The notes below the pieces were generated by a model. The model made no database searches and was not told the origin of the DNA. It saw only the letters and a list, made by a program, of their open reading frames with translations. 64,000 nt of DNA from UBA1724 sp963621575 (GTDB taxonomy: Bacteria > Verrucomicrobiota > Lentisphaeria > Oligosphaerales > Oligosphaeraceae). Both the position numbers and the translations under genes were made by a program. This document shows, one piece after another, positions 57,251 through 64,000 of this stretch (the first letter of the stretch is position 1; every line of letters begins with the position of its first letter). The stretch spans positions 15,529-79,528 of the forward strand of contig CAVFEH010000008.1 of NCBI GenBank assembly GCA_963621575.1, given 5' to 3'.

Positions 57251-58684
57251 CTACTCCTGTGCGCGGGGTTGCTGGCCTGCGGGGTCGGGGGCGGGTGGCG
57301 CGCCGGCCTTGTCCAGTTCCGGATAGAGGAGGATTTTTCGCTGGAGGGTCCTGCGGCTGATGCCCAGGATGGCGGCGGCGCGGGTGCGGTTCCCGCCGGC
57401 CTGCTCCAGTGCCTTGTGCATGGCGGCCAGTTCGTTGGCGCGGATGTCCAGGGTCTGGAGGGGGTCCGGGCGTTGGGCTGGCAGGGGCGCCTGGGCGGCG
57501 CGCTCCGGATGGCTGGAGAGCTCGTCCACGATCTCCCGGGGGATGTCGGTGATGGTCAGGAGGCTCCCGCGGGCCAGCACCACCATGCGCTCCACGCAGT
57601 TGCGGAGTTCCCGGATGTTTCCGGGCCAGGAGTAGGAGGTCAGCACGCCCATGGCGTCCTTGGCGATGCCGGAGATGTCCCGGTCGTTGTCCTTGGCGGC
57701 CAGCTTCAGATAGTGGTCCAGCAGGGCGGGGATGTCCTCGGGGTGTTCCCGGAGGGGTGGCAGGTGGAGGTTGACCACATTGAGGCGGTAGAAGAGGTCT
57801 TCGCGGAAGGTGCCCGCCTTCACCATGGCGCGCAGATCCCGGTTGGTGGCCGCCACAAGCCGCACGTCCACGGGGATGGTGTGGGAGCCGCCGACGCGCT
57901 CCAGATTCCGGGTCTCCAGCACACGCAGGAGCTTCACCTGCGTGGACAGCGAGATCTCGCCGATCTCGTCCAGGAAGAGGGTGCCGCGGTCCGCTCGTTC
58001 AAAACGTCCGATGAAGCGCTCTGTGGCGCCGGTGTAGGCGCCTTTCTCGTGGCCGAAGAGCTCGCTTTCCAGGAGGTTCTCGTTGAGGGAGGCGCAGTGT
58101 ACGGCGACGAAGGGCGCGCGGGCGCGGGGGCTCCAGGCGTGGAGCGCGTGGGCGAAGAGCTCTTTTCCCGTGCCGCTCTCGCCGGTGATCAGCACCGTGG
58201 AGCGGCTGGAGGCCACCTGCCGGGCTTCCTCGATGAGTGCCTTCATGGCCGGGGAGGAGCCGATGATGCCGGCGGGCGCGCCCTCGGTGCCCTTCTGGCT
58301 GGCGCTTCTGCGCTCCGCCAGGACTTCCAGGCCGCGGTCGACCATCATCTCCAGGTCGTCCAGGTTCACGGGCTTGGTGAGGTAGTCGTAGGCGCCGGCC
58401 CGCATGGCGTCCATGGCGGTCTGGACGGAGCCGTATGCGGTGAGCATGATGATGAGGGGGGCGTCGGGCTGCGCGGAGACCTGCCGGGTGAAGGCCATGC
58501 CGTCCAGTCCGGGCATCCGGAGGTCGGTGAGCACAATATCCACCTTCTGGGTCTTCAGGATCTCCAGACCCTTGGTGGCGTCCTCGGCCAGAAGGATCCG
58601 GTATTTGTCGGAGAAGGCGTCCCGGAGACCCTCGCGGGTGTTTCGTTCGTCGTCAATGACCAGGATGACGGGGAGGTCTTTCAT
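57251..58684 (-). CDS. NtrC-family sigma54 response regulator
   Basis: A 477-residue regulator. Receiver (residues 1-120: ILVIDDERN, VLTDLRMPGLDG with phospho-acceptor Asp, TKPVN Lys). AAA+ domain with Walker A GESGTGKE, sigma54 loop GAYTGA, LFLDEIGE Walker B and RLNVVNLHLPPLREH. C-terminal Fis-type HTH (NRTRAAAILGISRRTLQRKI). The ATG overlaps the kinase stop (ATGA), a cognate pair. It resembles regulators of envelope or exopolysaccharide systems in exosortase-bearing bacteria; targets would be sigma54 promoters elsewhere. Confidence 0.94.
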   Translation of the reverse strand: MKDLPVILVIDDERNTREGLRDAFSDKYRILLAEDATKGLEILKTQKVDIVLTDLRMPGLDGMAFTRQVSAQPDAPLIIMLTAYGSVQTAMDAMRAGAYDYLTKPVNLDDLEMMVDRGLEVLAERRSASQKGTEGAPAGIIGSSPAMKALIEEARQVASSRSTVLITGESGTGKELFAHALHAWSPRARAPFVAVHCASLNENLLESELFGHEKGAYTGATERFIGRFERADRGTLFLDEIGEISLSTQVKLLRVLETRNLERVGGSHTIPVDVRLVAATNRDLRAMVKAGTFREDLFYRLNVVNLHLPPLREHPEDIPALLDHYLKLAAKDNDRDISGIAKDAMGVLTSYSWPGNIRELRNCVERMVVLARGSLLTITDIPREIVDELSSHPERAAQAPLPAQRPDPLQTLDIRANELAAMHKALEQAGGNRTRAAAILGISRRTLQRKILLYPELDKAGAPPAPDPAGQQPRAQE

Positions 58685-59934
58685 TGGGTGTCGGTGGATT
58701 CTTCTCTGTCCGGCGCGGCGGCGCTGCCGGCGTCTTTGCCGTCGCTGCCGGGGTCGTTTTCCGGGGCGGCCAGTTGTCGGACGATGCGCGCGTGCCGTGG
58801 GAGGCTGATGGTGAAGGCGGCGCCGCATCCGGGCTTCCCGTCAATGGCCAGGTCGCCGCCGTGGGCGCGCACGATGCGGTCCACGATGAGCAGGCCCAGT
58901 CCGTGGCCGTTTTCCTTGGTGGTGTAGTAGGGCTCCAGGAGCTGTGCGAGCTGCTCGTTGGTGAATCCCGGGCCGTTGTCGGCGAAGCGCAGGTGCACGA
59001 AGACGTCGTCCACGGTGCAGAGGATCTGGAGCCGTCCGTCGTTCTCCATGGCCTGCATGGCGTTCTTGATGAGGTTGAAGAAGGCCTGCGTGAGCTGTCC
59101 GGCGTCGCCGGTGATGGAGGGCACCAGGACGGGGAATTGGAGCTCCACTTGGATGTTCCGGGATTCCAGCTCGGGCTTCAGGAATTCCAAGGCGTCCACC
59201 AGGAGGGTCTGGAGGTTGACGGGGGCCAGGTCCAGGTGTCCGGGGCGGACGGCGTTGAGGAAGTTCTTCACAATGCTGTCCAGACGCCGGAGTTCCTGGG
59301 CCGCGATCTCGGTGAAGTGCTCCGTTGCCTCCCGGACGGCGGCCGGGTCGTCGCCCCGGAGCTTCCGCTTGAGGATCTGCAGGTGGATTCCCAGGGCATT
59401 GAGGGGGTTTCCCAGCTCGTGGGCCACGCCGGCGGCCAGCTGCGTGATGGCGGTGACCCGCTGGGCCTCCATGGCCTTGTCGCTGTTCTCCTTGCGTTCG
59501 GTGACGTCGTGGAAGATCAGGGTGGCCAGCAGCTGGTCCTCCCGGGCGGATTCCGGGGGCTCGGGGGCGGGAAGGAGGTAGAAGGAGAGGAACCGCCGCT
59601 GGGGATAGAAGATCTCCAGCTCCTGGCGGCTGAAGCGCCCCCATTGCTCCGGGGGCACGTCCAGCAGCTGTGCCCAGTCAAATTGCCGGAAATAACGCCC
59701 CACCGGCTGCCCCACGGCGTCGTCCGGAATGCCGAAGATGCGCATGGCGGCCGGGTTGATGATCTGGATCCGAAGCTGGGTGTCCAGCACGATAATGCCT
59801 TCCCGCAGGGTGTCGAAGACCTCCTCGAAGAAACCCTTCTCATTGAGGAGCCGGCGGATGTACTCCCGCAGGGCGGCGGCGTCCAGCTTCTCCAGGAAGC
59901 GTTCGCGGAGAGTGGTGTTTCTGCGGGCTGGCAT
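58681..59934 (-). CDS. NtrB-like PAS-domain sensor histidine kinase
   Basis: A 417-residue cytoplasmic kinase without membrane helices. A PAS domain (about residues 40-150: TLREGIIVLDTQLRIQIINP, IFGIPDDAVGQPV), then HisKA with AAGVAHELGNPLNALGIHLQ (phospho-His) and HATPase_c with NLIKNAMQAM, DNGPGF and GHGLGLLIVDRIV. This is the NtrB/AtoS architecture, matched to the overlapping regulator gene. The acidic C-terminal tail (NDPGSDGKDAGSAAAPDREES) is unusual but short. ATG 59934 gives MPARRNTTLRERF. Confidence 0.92.
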   Translation of the reverse strand: MPARRNTTLRERFLEKLDAAALREYIRRLLNEKGFFEEVFDTLREGIIVLDTQLRIQIINPAAMRIFGIPDDAVGQPVGRYFRQFDWAQLLDVPPEQWGRFSRQELEIFYPQRRFLSFYLLPAPEPPESAREDQLLATLIFHDVTERKENSDKAMEAQRVTAITQLAAGVAHELGNPLNALGIHLQILKRKLRGDDPAAVREATEHFTEIAAQELRRLDSIVKNFLNAVRPGHLDLAPVNLQTLLVDALEFLKPELESRNIQVELQFPVLVPSITGDAGQLTQAFFNLIKNAMQAMENDGRLQILCTVDDVFVHLRFADNGPGFTNEQLAQLLEPYYTTKENGHGLGLLIVDRIVRAHGGDLAIDGKPGCGAAFTISLPRHARIVRQLAAPENDPGSDGKDAGSAAAPDREESTDTQ

Positions 59935-60128
59935 GGCGGGCGGGGGGGGTATGAGGGAGGACGGCCTTTTTCCGGGGAAAAAGAGAGCCCCGTCACGGGC
60001 GCCTCGACCACTCCCGGGAGGCGGGAGGGGAGGTCCATGGCGGGGCAGTGTGACCGGGGGTCCGGACGACCGCCCCGGATTGGTCGGAGAGGTCGGAGGA
60101 GGGGAGGGTGGATCCCCTCCGGAAGGCG

Positions 60129-61010
60129 CTAGTAGCGCTTGTGGAAGGAGGGCTTGTAGACCTTCCAGGTGGTGGACTGGTCGGTGTCGCTGATCACGTA
60201 GGCGGGCTCGATGATGGGTTCCCAGCCAAAGGGGAAGGTGACCAGCTCGACCACGCCCACGCACTCGCGCACCAGGAAGCGCCAGAGGCCCACGCCCACG
60301 CCCTTGGAGGCGCCTGCCAGGTCACCCTCGTTCTTGGTGACGCGGAAGATGTTCTTGGGGACTTCCACGACGCCGAAGAGGATGTTGCAGACGCCGCGGC
60401 CGAACTGGTCGGCGGGCCGGCGCTCGATGAGGGGATTTAGCTGCATGTCATCCAGGGAGAAGTCGTATCCCGCGATGCCGCAGAAGAAGTCGATGATCTC
60501 CACGGGGCGGATGGCCACATAGAGGTGGATCAGCGCCAGGTCGAGCTGCACGCGCACATCCCACTTGTCGCGGCGGAAGTGCATGGTGTCCAGATAGGGG
60601 CTGTCCTCGTTGGTCTCGGCGCGCCAGGGTCCGAAGGCCGCGGTTGCGTAGCCGCCCTTGTGATATTCGAAGGCGTTGACATTGTTCTCGTACTTGTCAA
60701 CCAGCCAGAGGGGCGGAAGGAAATGGGGGAAGGCCACGCCGGTCTCCGCGTTGGCGTACAGGGAGAGCTGCGCATACTCGGTGATGGCTACCTCGGCTCC
60801 CAGGCCGGGGCCCAGGGCGACGCCGCAACGCACGATGTCAAGCAGGTCGGAGAAGCGGTTCCACAGATAGAGCTCGCTCTTCACGATGAAGGAATTGGGG
60901 TCCAGCAAGTCGCTGGAAGACTGGAATTCGTCGGCCTTCACCGGCATGAGGCTGGTGGCGACGATCAGTGCCAGGGCTCCGAAAAACAGCTTTACTTGGC
61001 TCTTGCGCAT
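60129..61010 (-). CDS. exosortase system-associated protein, TIGR04073 type
   Basis: A 293-residue exported protein (signal peptide MRKSQVKLFFGALALIVATSLMPVKA). The C-terminal half carries the TIGR04073 hallmark: GRGVCNILFGVVEVPKNIFR, then a glycine segment SKGVGVGLWRFLVRECVGVVE with the V-E-L-VTFPFG motif. Such proteins co-occur with exosortase/PEP-CTERM systems in Verrucomicrobia and Lentisphaerota; function is unknown. The N-terminal half (about residues 30-170) is additional. The protein is divergent in expression from nothing close, with a leader of 70 bases, and sits just upstream of the NtrB/NtrC pair. Confidence 0.72.
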   Translation of the reverse strand: MRKSQVKLFFGALALIVATSLMPVKADEFQSSSDLLDPNSFIVKSELYLWNRFSDLLDIVRCGVALGPGLGAEVAITEYAQLSLYANAETGVAFPHFLPPLWLVDKYENNVNAFEYHKGGYATAAFGPWRAETNEDSPYLDTMHFRRDKWDVRVQLDLALIHLYVAIRPVEIIDFFCGIAGYDFSLDDMQLNPLIERRPADQFGRGVCNILFGVVEVPKNIFRVTKNEGDLAGASKGVGVGLWRFLVRECVGVVELVTFPFGWEPIIEPAYVISDTDQSTTWKVYKPSFHKRY

Positions 61011-61081
61011 GGGGTTGTGATCCTTTGAAACAATGGAATCGAGTGAAATCCGCGATGGAGGTACAAATACAAATCCTCCCC

Positions 61082-61109
61082 AATTTAGCCCGTGAAGGAT
61101 ATTTTTAAA
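61082..61109 (-). promoter_or_regulatory. promoter of the TIGR04073 gene
   Basis: On the minus strand TTTAAA (61104-61109), 16-base spacer, TAAATT (61082-61087), about 70 bases before the ATG at 61010. Confidence 0.5.
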
Positions 61110-61404
61110 GTCCCGCCGGGGGATTTTCTTCGCAATCGCGGTCCGCTGTTGGGGGGGGGAAGGGGAATGATGCGCGCCCTGGCTTCCTCTTGCCGGCAGG
61201 CGCCGTCCGGCCACGCCGGGGGCTGCCGGGCTGTGCCCCTCCAAGGCGGGAGGGGCTTCGTGGCAGGGAATTCTGGCAGTGCGCGCGCTCCGCGGGCTTT
61301 TTTTCTTCCGCCTCGCGGAAGGCGCGGAATCCAACGCAGTTGAATCCGTCGGCGGTGCGGCGTGCGTGCGGAAGGCGGAGACAGCGGTGGGGAGTGGGGA
61401 GTTT
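61110..61404. other. intergenic region, no gene seen
   Basis: About 300 GC-rich bases between the TIGR04073 promoter and the ABC ATPase stop, with a G9 tract near 61144 and the inverted repeat CTTCCGC-CTC-GCGGAAG near 61310 beside a T-run. Neither strand carries a recognisable protein. Confidence 0.45.
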
Positions 61405-62034
61405 TTAGCGGGTGGCGGCCGGCCGTGGGCCGTCTGCGTCCAGGACCATGGGGTGGCATCCGCAGGTTCCGCGATACTGGTCCTGGTGGGTGACGAGGAG
61501 GAGGGCTTTTTCAGCGGGGGCTTGCCCCTTCCACTCCTCGAGAAGCGCCAGGCAGTCTTGGGCGCTCTGGGGATCCATGGCGCTGAAGGGCTCGTCCAGG
61601 AGGAGCAACAGGGGGTCGCCCAGCAGCGCCCGGAGGAGGTTCCCCCGCTGGGCCTCGCCGCCGGAGAGGGAGTCCGCTTTCTGGTCCGCCTTGCCGGAGA
61701 GCCCTGTGCGCCGGAGGAGGTCCTCGACGCGCGTGGAGTCCGCCCGGGGGTGCGCCAGGAAGAGGTTCTGCCGGAGGGTGAGCCACGGGAGGAGCCGCGG
61801 CTCTTGGAAGGCGAAGCCGAGGGGGAGGCCCCTTTGCAGGAGGACTTTGCCGCGGGTGGGTTTCAGGAGTCCGGCGGTCAGTTTGAGGAAGGTTGTCTTT
61901 CCCAGCCCGGAGGGGCCCAGGAGCTGGAAGGCGTCGCCGGCATGAAGCTCCCAGGAGATCTCCCGGAAGAGGGGGGCGTCCGCACCGGGCCACTGCACGC
62001 CCGCTTTCTGGAATGCAACGAGGGGCGTGCTCAT
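61405..62034 (-). CDS. ABC transporter ATP-binding protein (SsuB/TauB-like)
   Basis: A 209-residue ATPase of the nitrate/sulfonate/taurine importer group. Walker A LGPSGLGKTTFLKL, Q-loop AFQEPRLLPWLT, signature DSLSGGEAQRGNLLRALL (one residue shifted from the typical LSGGxxQR), Walker B LLLLLDEPFSAMD, H-loop VTHQ. Short, as in this family (about 200-255). Its ATG overlaps the stop of the permease gene by four bases. No periplasmic binding protein is adjacent, so the substrate is unknown. Confidence 0.88.
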   Translation of the reverse strand: MSTPLVAFQKAGVQWPGADAPLFREISWELHAGDAFQLLGPSGLGKTTFLKLTAGLLKPTRGKVLLQRGLPLGFAFQEPRLLPWLTLRQNLFLAHPRADSTRVEDLLRRTGLSGKADQKADSLSGGEAQRGNLLRALLGDPLLLLLDEPFSAMDPQSAQDCLALLEEWKGQAPAEKALLLVTHQDQYRGTCGCHPMVLDADGPRPAATR

Positions 62035-62798
62035 GGTCTGCGGATCCTCCGGACCAGGAGGGCCTCGATGACGACGCCGAGGAGGGCGACTGCCAGTGCC
62101 CAGGCGAAGAGTTGCTCAAGGTCCAGGGCGCGGTAGCTCTGGTAGATCCGCGCCCCCACGCCGTCTTGCGAACCGAAGAATTCGGCGGTGGCGGTGACCT
62201 TCCAGGCGATGCCGAAGGCGTAGGAGAACGCCCCCGCCAGAGCGTGGGAGATGCCCGGCAGAATCAGCAGACTGATCTGGCGGCCGGGGGAGACACGGTA
62301 GACTTTCGCCACCTCGAACCACCGCGCGTCAAGCCCCCGCACCGCATTGGCGGTCTGGATGAAGACCACCGGGAAGACGGAAAGGCAGGCGACCACCAGC
62401 GGCACGCCGCCGCCCAGGGAGAGCCACACCAGCAACAGCGAGATCCAGACAATTGGCGGACAACTCTGCACAAGGGTGACGAGCGGGGAGAGGGTGTCGT
62501 GGAGACGTGGATGCCGCCCGCAGAAGACCCCCGCCGCCAGCCCCGAGATCCCCCCCAGGAAAAGGCCCGCCGCTCCGCGCGCCAGCGTACGGAGGAGGTC
62601 CGCCCAGCTGTCAGAACGACCTGCCAAAGCGAGGAAGGCCTCCAGGACGTGCACCGGCGCAGGCAGGAGTCGTTCGCCGTTCCACCTGGCACACAGGTGC
62701 CACAGGAGGAGCAAACCTGCAAAGAGGGCGGTTCGCCAGCACACGGGCGCCGTGCGGCTTTTGGCGGCTGCTTGGGATGGAGGGGGCTGCCGGGACAA
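62031..62798 (-). CDS. ABC transporter permease (SsuC/TauC-like)
   Basis: A 255-residue inner-membrane permease with about six hydrophobic helices. The cytoplasmic EAA-type loop is VAKVYRVSPGRQISLLILPG, the docking site for the ATPase. N-terminal region SQAAAKSRTAPVCWRTALF is atypical. Translationally coupled with the ATPase. A small lipoprotein gene lies upstream (48-base gap) but does not look like a substrate-binding protein. Confidence 0.88.
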   Translation of the reverse strand: MSRQPPPSQAAAKSRTAPVCWRTALFAGLLLLWHLCARWNGERLLPAPVHVLEAFLALAGRSDSWADLLRTLARGAAGLFLGGISGLAAGVFCGRHPRLHDTLSPLVTLVQSCPPIVWISLLLVWLSLGGGVPLVVACLSVFPVVFIQTANAVRGLDARWFEVAKVYRVSPGRQISLLILPGISHALAGAFSYAFGIAWKVTATAEFFGSQDGVGARIYQSYRALDLEQLFAWALAVALLGVVIEALLVRRIRRP

Positions 62799-62846
62799 GG
62801 GGAGAAAGAAAACCGGGCAAAGCCGATGTGCCGGCCTTGTCGCGAA

Positions 62847-63275
62847 TTATTTGTGGATGGGCCAGCTGTGCTCCTCGGGGAAGTTCCCGCCCTCCTGATG
62901 GACGATGGTCAGGTGGTCGGCGGGGTATCCCAGGAAGATTACCCAGCGGACGGGACAGGTCTTGCTCCGGCGGGCGTCCAGCTCGCCGTAACCCCGGTTG
63001 CGGAGGCTCCGGCTAATGGGCAGCAGATCGCGCTCCGGCATGCCCGCCGCCAGCAATGGCTTCCATACCCCGAGCTCCTGAAGATGCTCCGCCAATTCTC
63101 CCGGAGAAACTTCCACGGGGGTGAAGTGCTTCAGTTCATCCCCCGGCAGCACGGTGGGGAACATCCCCGGCACCGGACGTTCCGGCGGGGTGTACTTCAC
63201 GGTGCGGCAACCACAGAATGCCACCAGCATCACACTGCAGAGCACCGGCGCAAGAAGCGTTCGTCGAACCAACAT
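62847..63275 (-). CDS. small putative lipoprotein
   Basis: A 142-residue protein beginning MLVRRTLLAPVLCSVMLVAF then CGCRTV, a signal peptide with a lipobox-like CGC (lipidated Cys23 likely). The mature part has LPGDELKHFTPVEVSPGELA and RRSKTCPVRWVIFLGYPADH and ends HSWPIHK; no family recognised. It could be the first gene of the SsuBC-like operon. An earlier start (63347) is possible but would spoil the signal peptide. Confidence 0.6.
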   Translation of the reverse strand: MLVRRTLLAPVLCSVMLVAFCGCRTVKYTPPERPVPGMFPTVLPGDELKHFTPVEVSPGELAEHLQELGVWKPLLAAGMPERDLLPISRSLRNRGYGELDARRSKTCPVRWVIFLGYPADHLTIVHQEGGNFPEEHSWPIHK

Positions 63276-63480
63276 GATGGAATCCAGAGCAAGGGAAAAG
63301 AAGGGGAGACTACGCATGGGGCATACTATAAGTCCCAGGGAGGGCATTCGCCTTCCCGGCGTGTTGGATGTGCTGCGAGGGGGGCGCCATGGCGCTGTCT
63401 GCGACAGCTTGCACGTGTTTCCTTGTCGTGAGGGGAAAACGGTGCGGAGGCCAGGAAAAGCGCCCCCCGCCTTCGCGGGC

Positions 63481-63508
63481 TTGAAAAGCGTGTGCGGGAG
63501 ATTATCTT
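63481..63508 (+). promoter_or_regulatory. promoter of tRNA-Ala
   Basis: TTGAAA (63481-63486), 16-base spacer, TATCTT (63503-63508), 23 bases before the mature tRNA. Confidence 0.5.
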
Positions 63509-63531
63509 ATGCTCCATTGACCAAAGGTCAT

Positions 63532-63607
63532 GGGGCTATAGCTCAGTTGGTAGAGCATTACGTTCGCAACGTAGGGGTCATGGGTTCGAATCCCACTAGC
63601 TCCACCA
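63532..63607 (+). tRNA. tRNA-Ala (CGC)
   Basis: Acceptor GGGGCTA / TAGCTCC (one G-T pair), D-arm GCTCAGTTGGTAGAGC, anticodon arm TTACG-TTCGCAA-CGTAG with anticodon CGC reading GCG, T-arm TGGG-TTCGAATCCCA, A73 and encoded CCA at 63605-63607. Confidence 0.93.
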
Positions 63608-63619
63608 GTTTTACAATCC

Positions 63620-63655
63620 AGCCTGTGAAGTCCACCGATTTCACAGGCTTTTTTG
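63620..63655 (+). terminator. terminator of tRNA-Ala
   Basis: AGCCTGTGAA / TTCACAGGCT perfect ten-base stem, loop GTCCACCGAT, followed by T6. Confidence 0.88.
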
Positions 63656-63667
63656 TTGTCGCGTAAC

Positions 63668-63698
63668 TGCCGTAACTCACCAGGGTTACGGCTTTTTT
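63668..63698 (+). terminator. second hairpin with T-run downstream of tRNA-Ala
   Basis: GCCGTAAC / GTTACGGC with an eight-base loop, followed by TTTTTT. Back-up terminator or remnant of another unit. Confidence 0.75.
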
Positions 63699-64000
63699 CG
63701 TGTCCGGACAGGCCCAAAATCGAGACAGATTAATTCGCCGTTAAACGCCAGGGGTCTGCCGAAAAAGGCCGAAAGTCTCTGTCGGGCTCCAGGGAGTTCC
63801 TTCGCCCGATTCTGCAAAATATGGTAGGCATAAAGCGGTGTCGAAATATGTCTCCGTAGATTTACGCGGGTTCCCCCAGAGCCTTAAAAGCGTCTCTATT
63901 TTGGCATTTTGAGCATAAAGCCGAGGTCAGTTGAATCTGATATGGATCCTAAAAGTCGGCTAAGGCGCACACTATTCGTCGATGACTCCGAGTCGTTGCA
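63699..64000. other. right-edge region, no gene seen
   Basis: About 300 bases, clearly lower in GC than the average of the window. All frames are short and stop-rich. It lies 3' of a tRNA gene, a common site of integrated elements, but I see no duplicated tRNA end or integrase within the window. Confidence 0.4.

Noticed and set aside
63532..64000. Integrated element at tRNA-Ala
   Set aside because: No integrase, no repeat of the tRNA 3' end and no genes are visible before the window ends.

Overview
The window is GC-rich (roughly 60-65% G+C by eye) bacterial chromosome, most likely from a Lentisphaerota (Victivallales-type) or closely related PVC-superphylum gut organism. Evidence for this placement: three genes with the prepilin-type N-terminus MRKSFTLIELLVVIAIIAIL followed by an NNLKQ segment, as seen in large Lentisphaerota paralogue families; a TIGR04073-type 'exosortase system-associated' protein; a DUF4091 glycosidase-like protein; a Leptospira-type 'LA_2272' surface repeat protein; and Gram-negative envelope genes (TonB-dependent receptor, DsbD). 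This is inference from gene content; there is no rRNA in the window.

Layout. 1-6.3 kb: nagB, an orphan OppD-type ATPase, a pseudopilin, tRNA-His, a small TM1266-type regulator and a TonB-dependent receptor. 6.3-12.1 kb (minus): a run with a SprT/DUF2786 protein, a YejE-type peptide ABC permease, uxaB and uxaA (galacturonate/tagaturonate branch). 12.2-16.6 kb (plus): rpsA and two tandem-duplicated pseudopilin genes. 16.6-21.7 kb (minus): a secreted carbohydrate-active cluster. 21.8-27.5 kb (minus): an XPB-like helicase with a Bax1/DUF790 nuclease, a hybrid histidine kinase, and a surface-repeat protein. 27.8-33.7 kb: yebC, a sugar-phosphate isomerase/epimerase-like protein, an RluA-type pseudouridine synthase, a NUDIX hydrolase, dsbD and a long coiled-coil protein. 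33.9-43.1 kb: tRNA-Pro followed by a lower-GC accessory island with two transposase remnants, a tandem repeat, a Fic protein, a D-lactate-type dehydrogenase, ogt, and a compact restriction-modification operon (HTH-C5 methylase, PLD-type nuclease, FokI/AlwI-like nuclease, vsr). 43.1-47.7 kb (minus): a DEDDh exonuclease, a sigma54 activator with an unusual N-terminal domain, and a tandem-AAA ATPase, with a very good sigma54 promoter in front. 48.1-50.5 kb: csoR and a CPC-type metal P-ATPase with matched operators. 50.6-59.9 kb (minus): a long close-packed run containing rhaA and rhaB, two unknown secreted proteins, a phosphoesterase, an ACT-domain protein and an NtrB/NtrC-like pair. 60.1-64 kb: TIGR04073 protein, an SsuBC-like ABC pair, a small lipoprotein, and tRNA-Ala.

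Metabolically the window looks like a glycan degrader: amino-sugar (NagB), hexuronate (UxaAB) and rhamnose (RhaAB) catabolism sit beside secreted esterase and glycosidase-like proteins and an outer-membrane receptor, which fits pectin or host-glycan use.

The most unusual signals are: (i) TGTC elements repeated at exactly 10-bp spacing in the promoters of all three pseudopilin genes, with a two-copy version in the rpsA promoter; (ii) the sigma54-driven exonuclease / DHH-like-sensor activator / double-AAA ATPase locus, which resembles the logic of RtcR-controlled nucleic-acid repair but with different parts; (iii) a four-gene RM operon carrying two unrelated nucleases with one methylase. All database-level statements here come from family knowledge and reading of motifs; no search was run.
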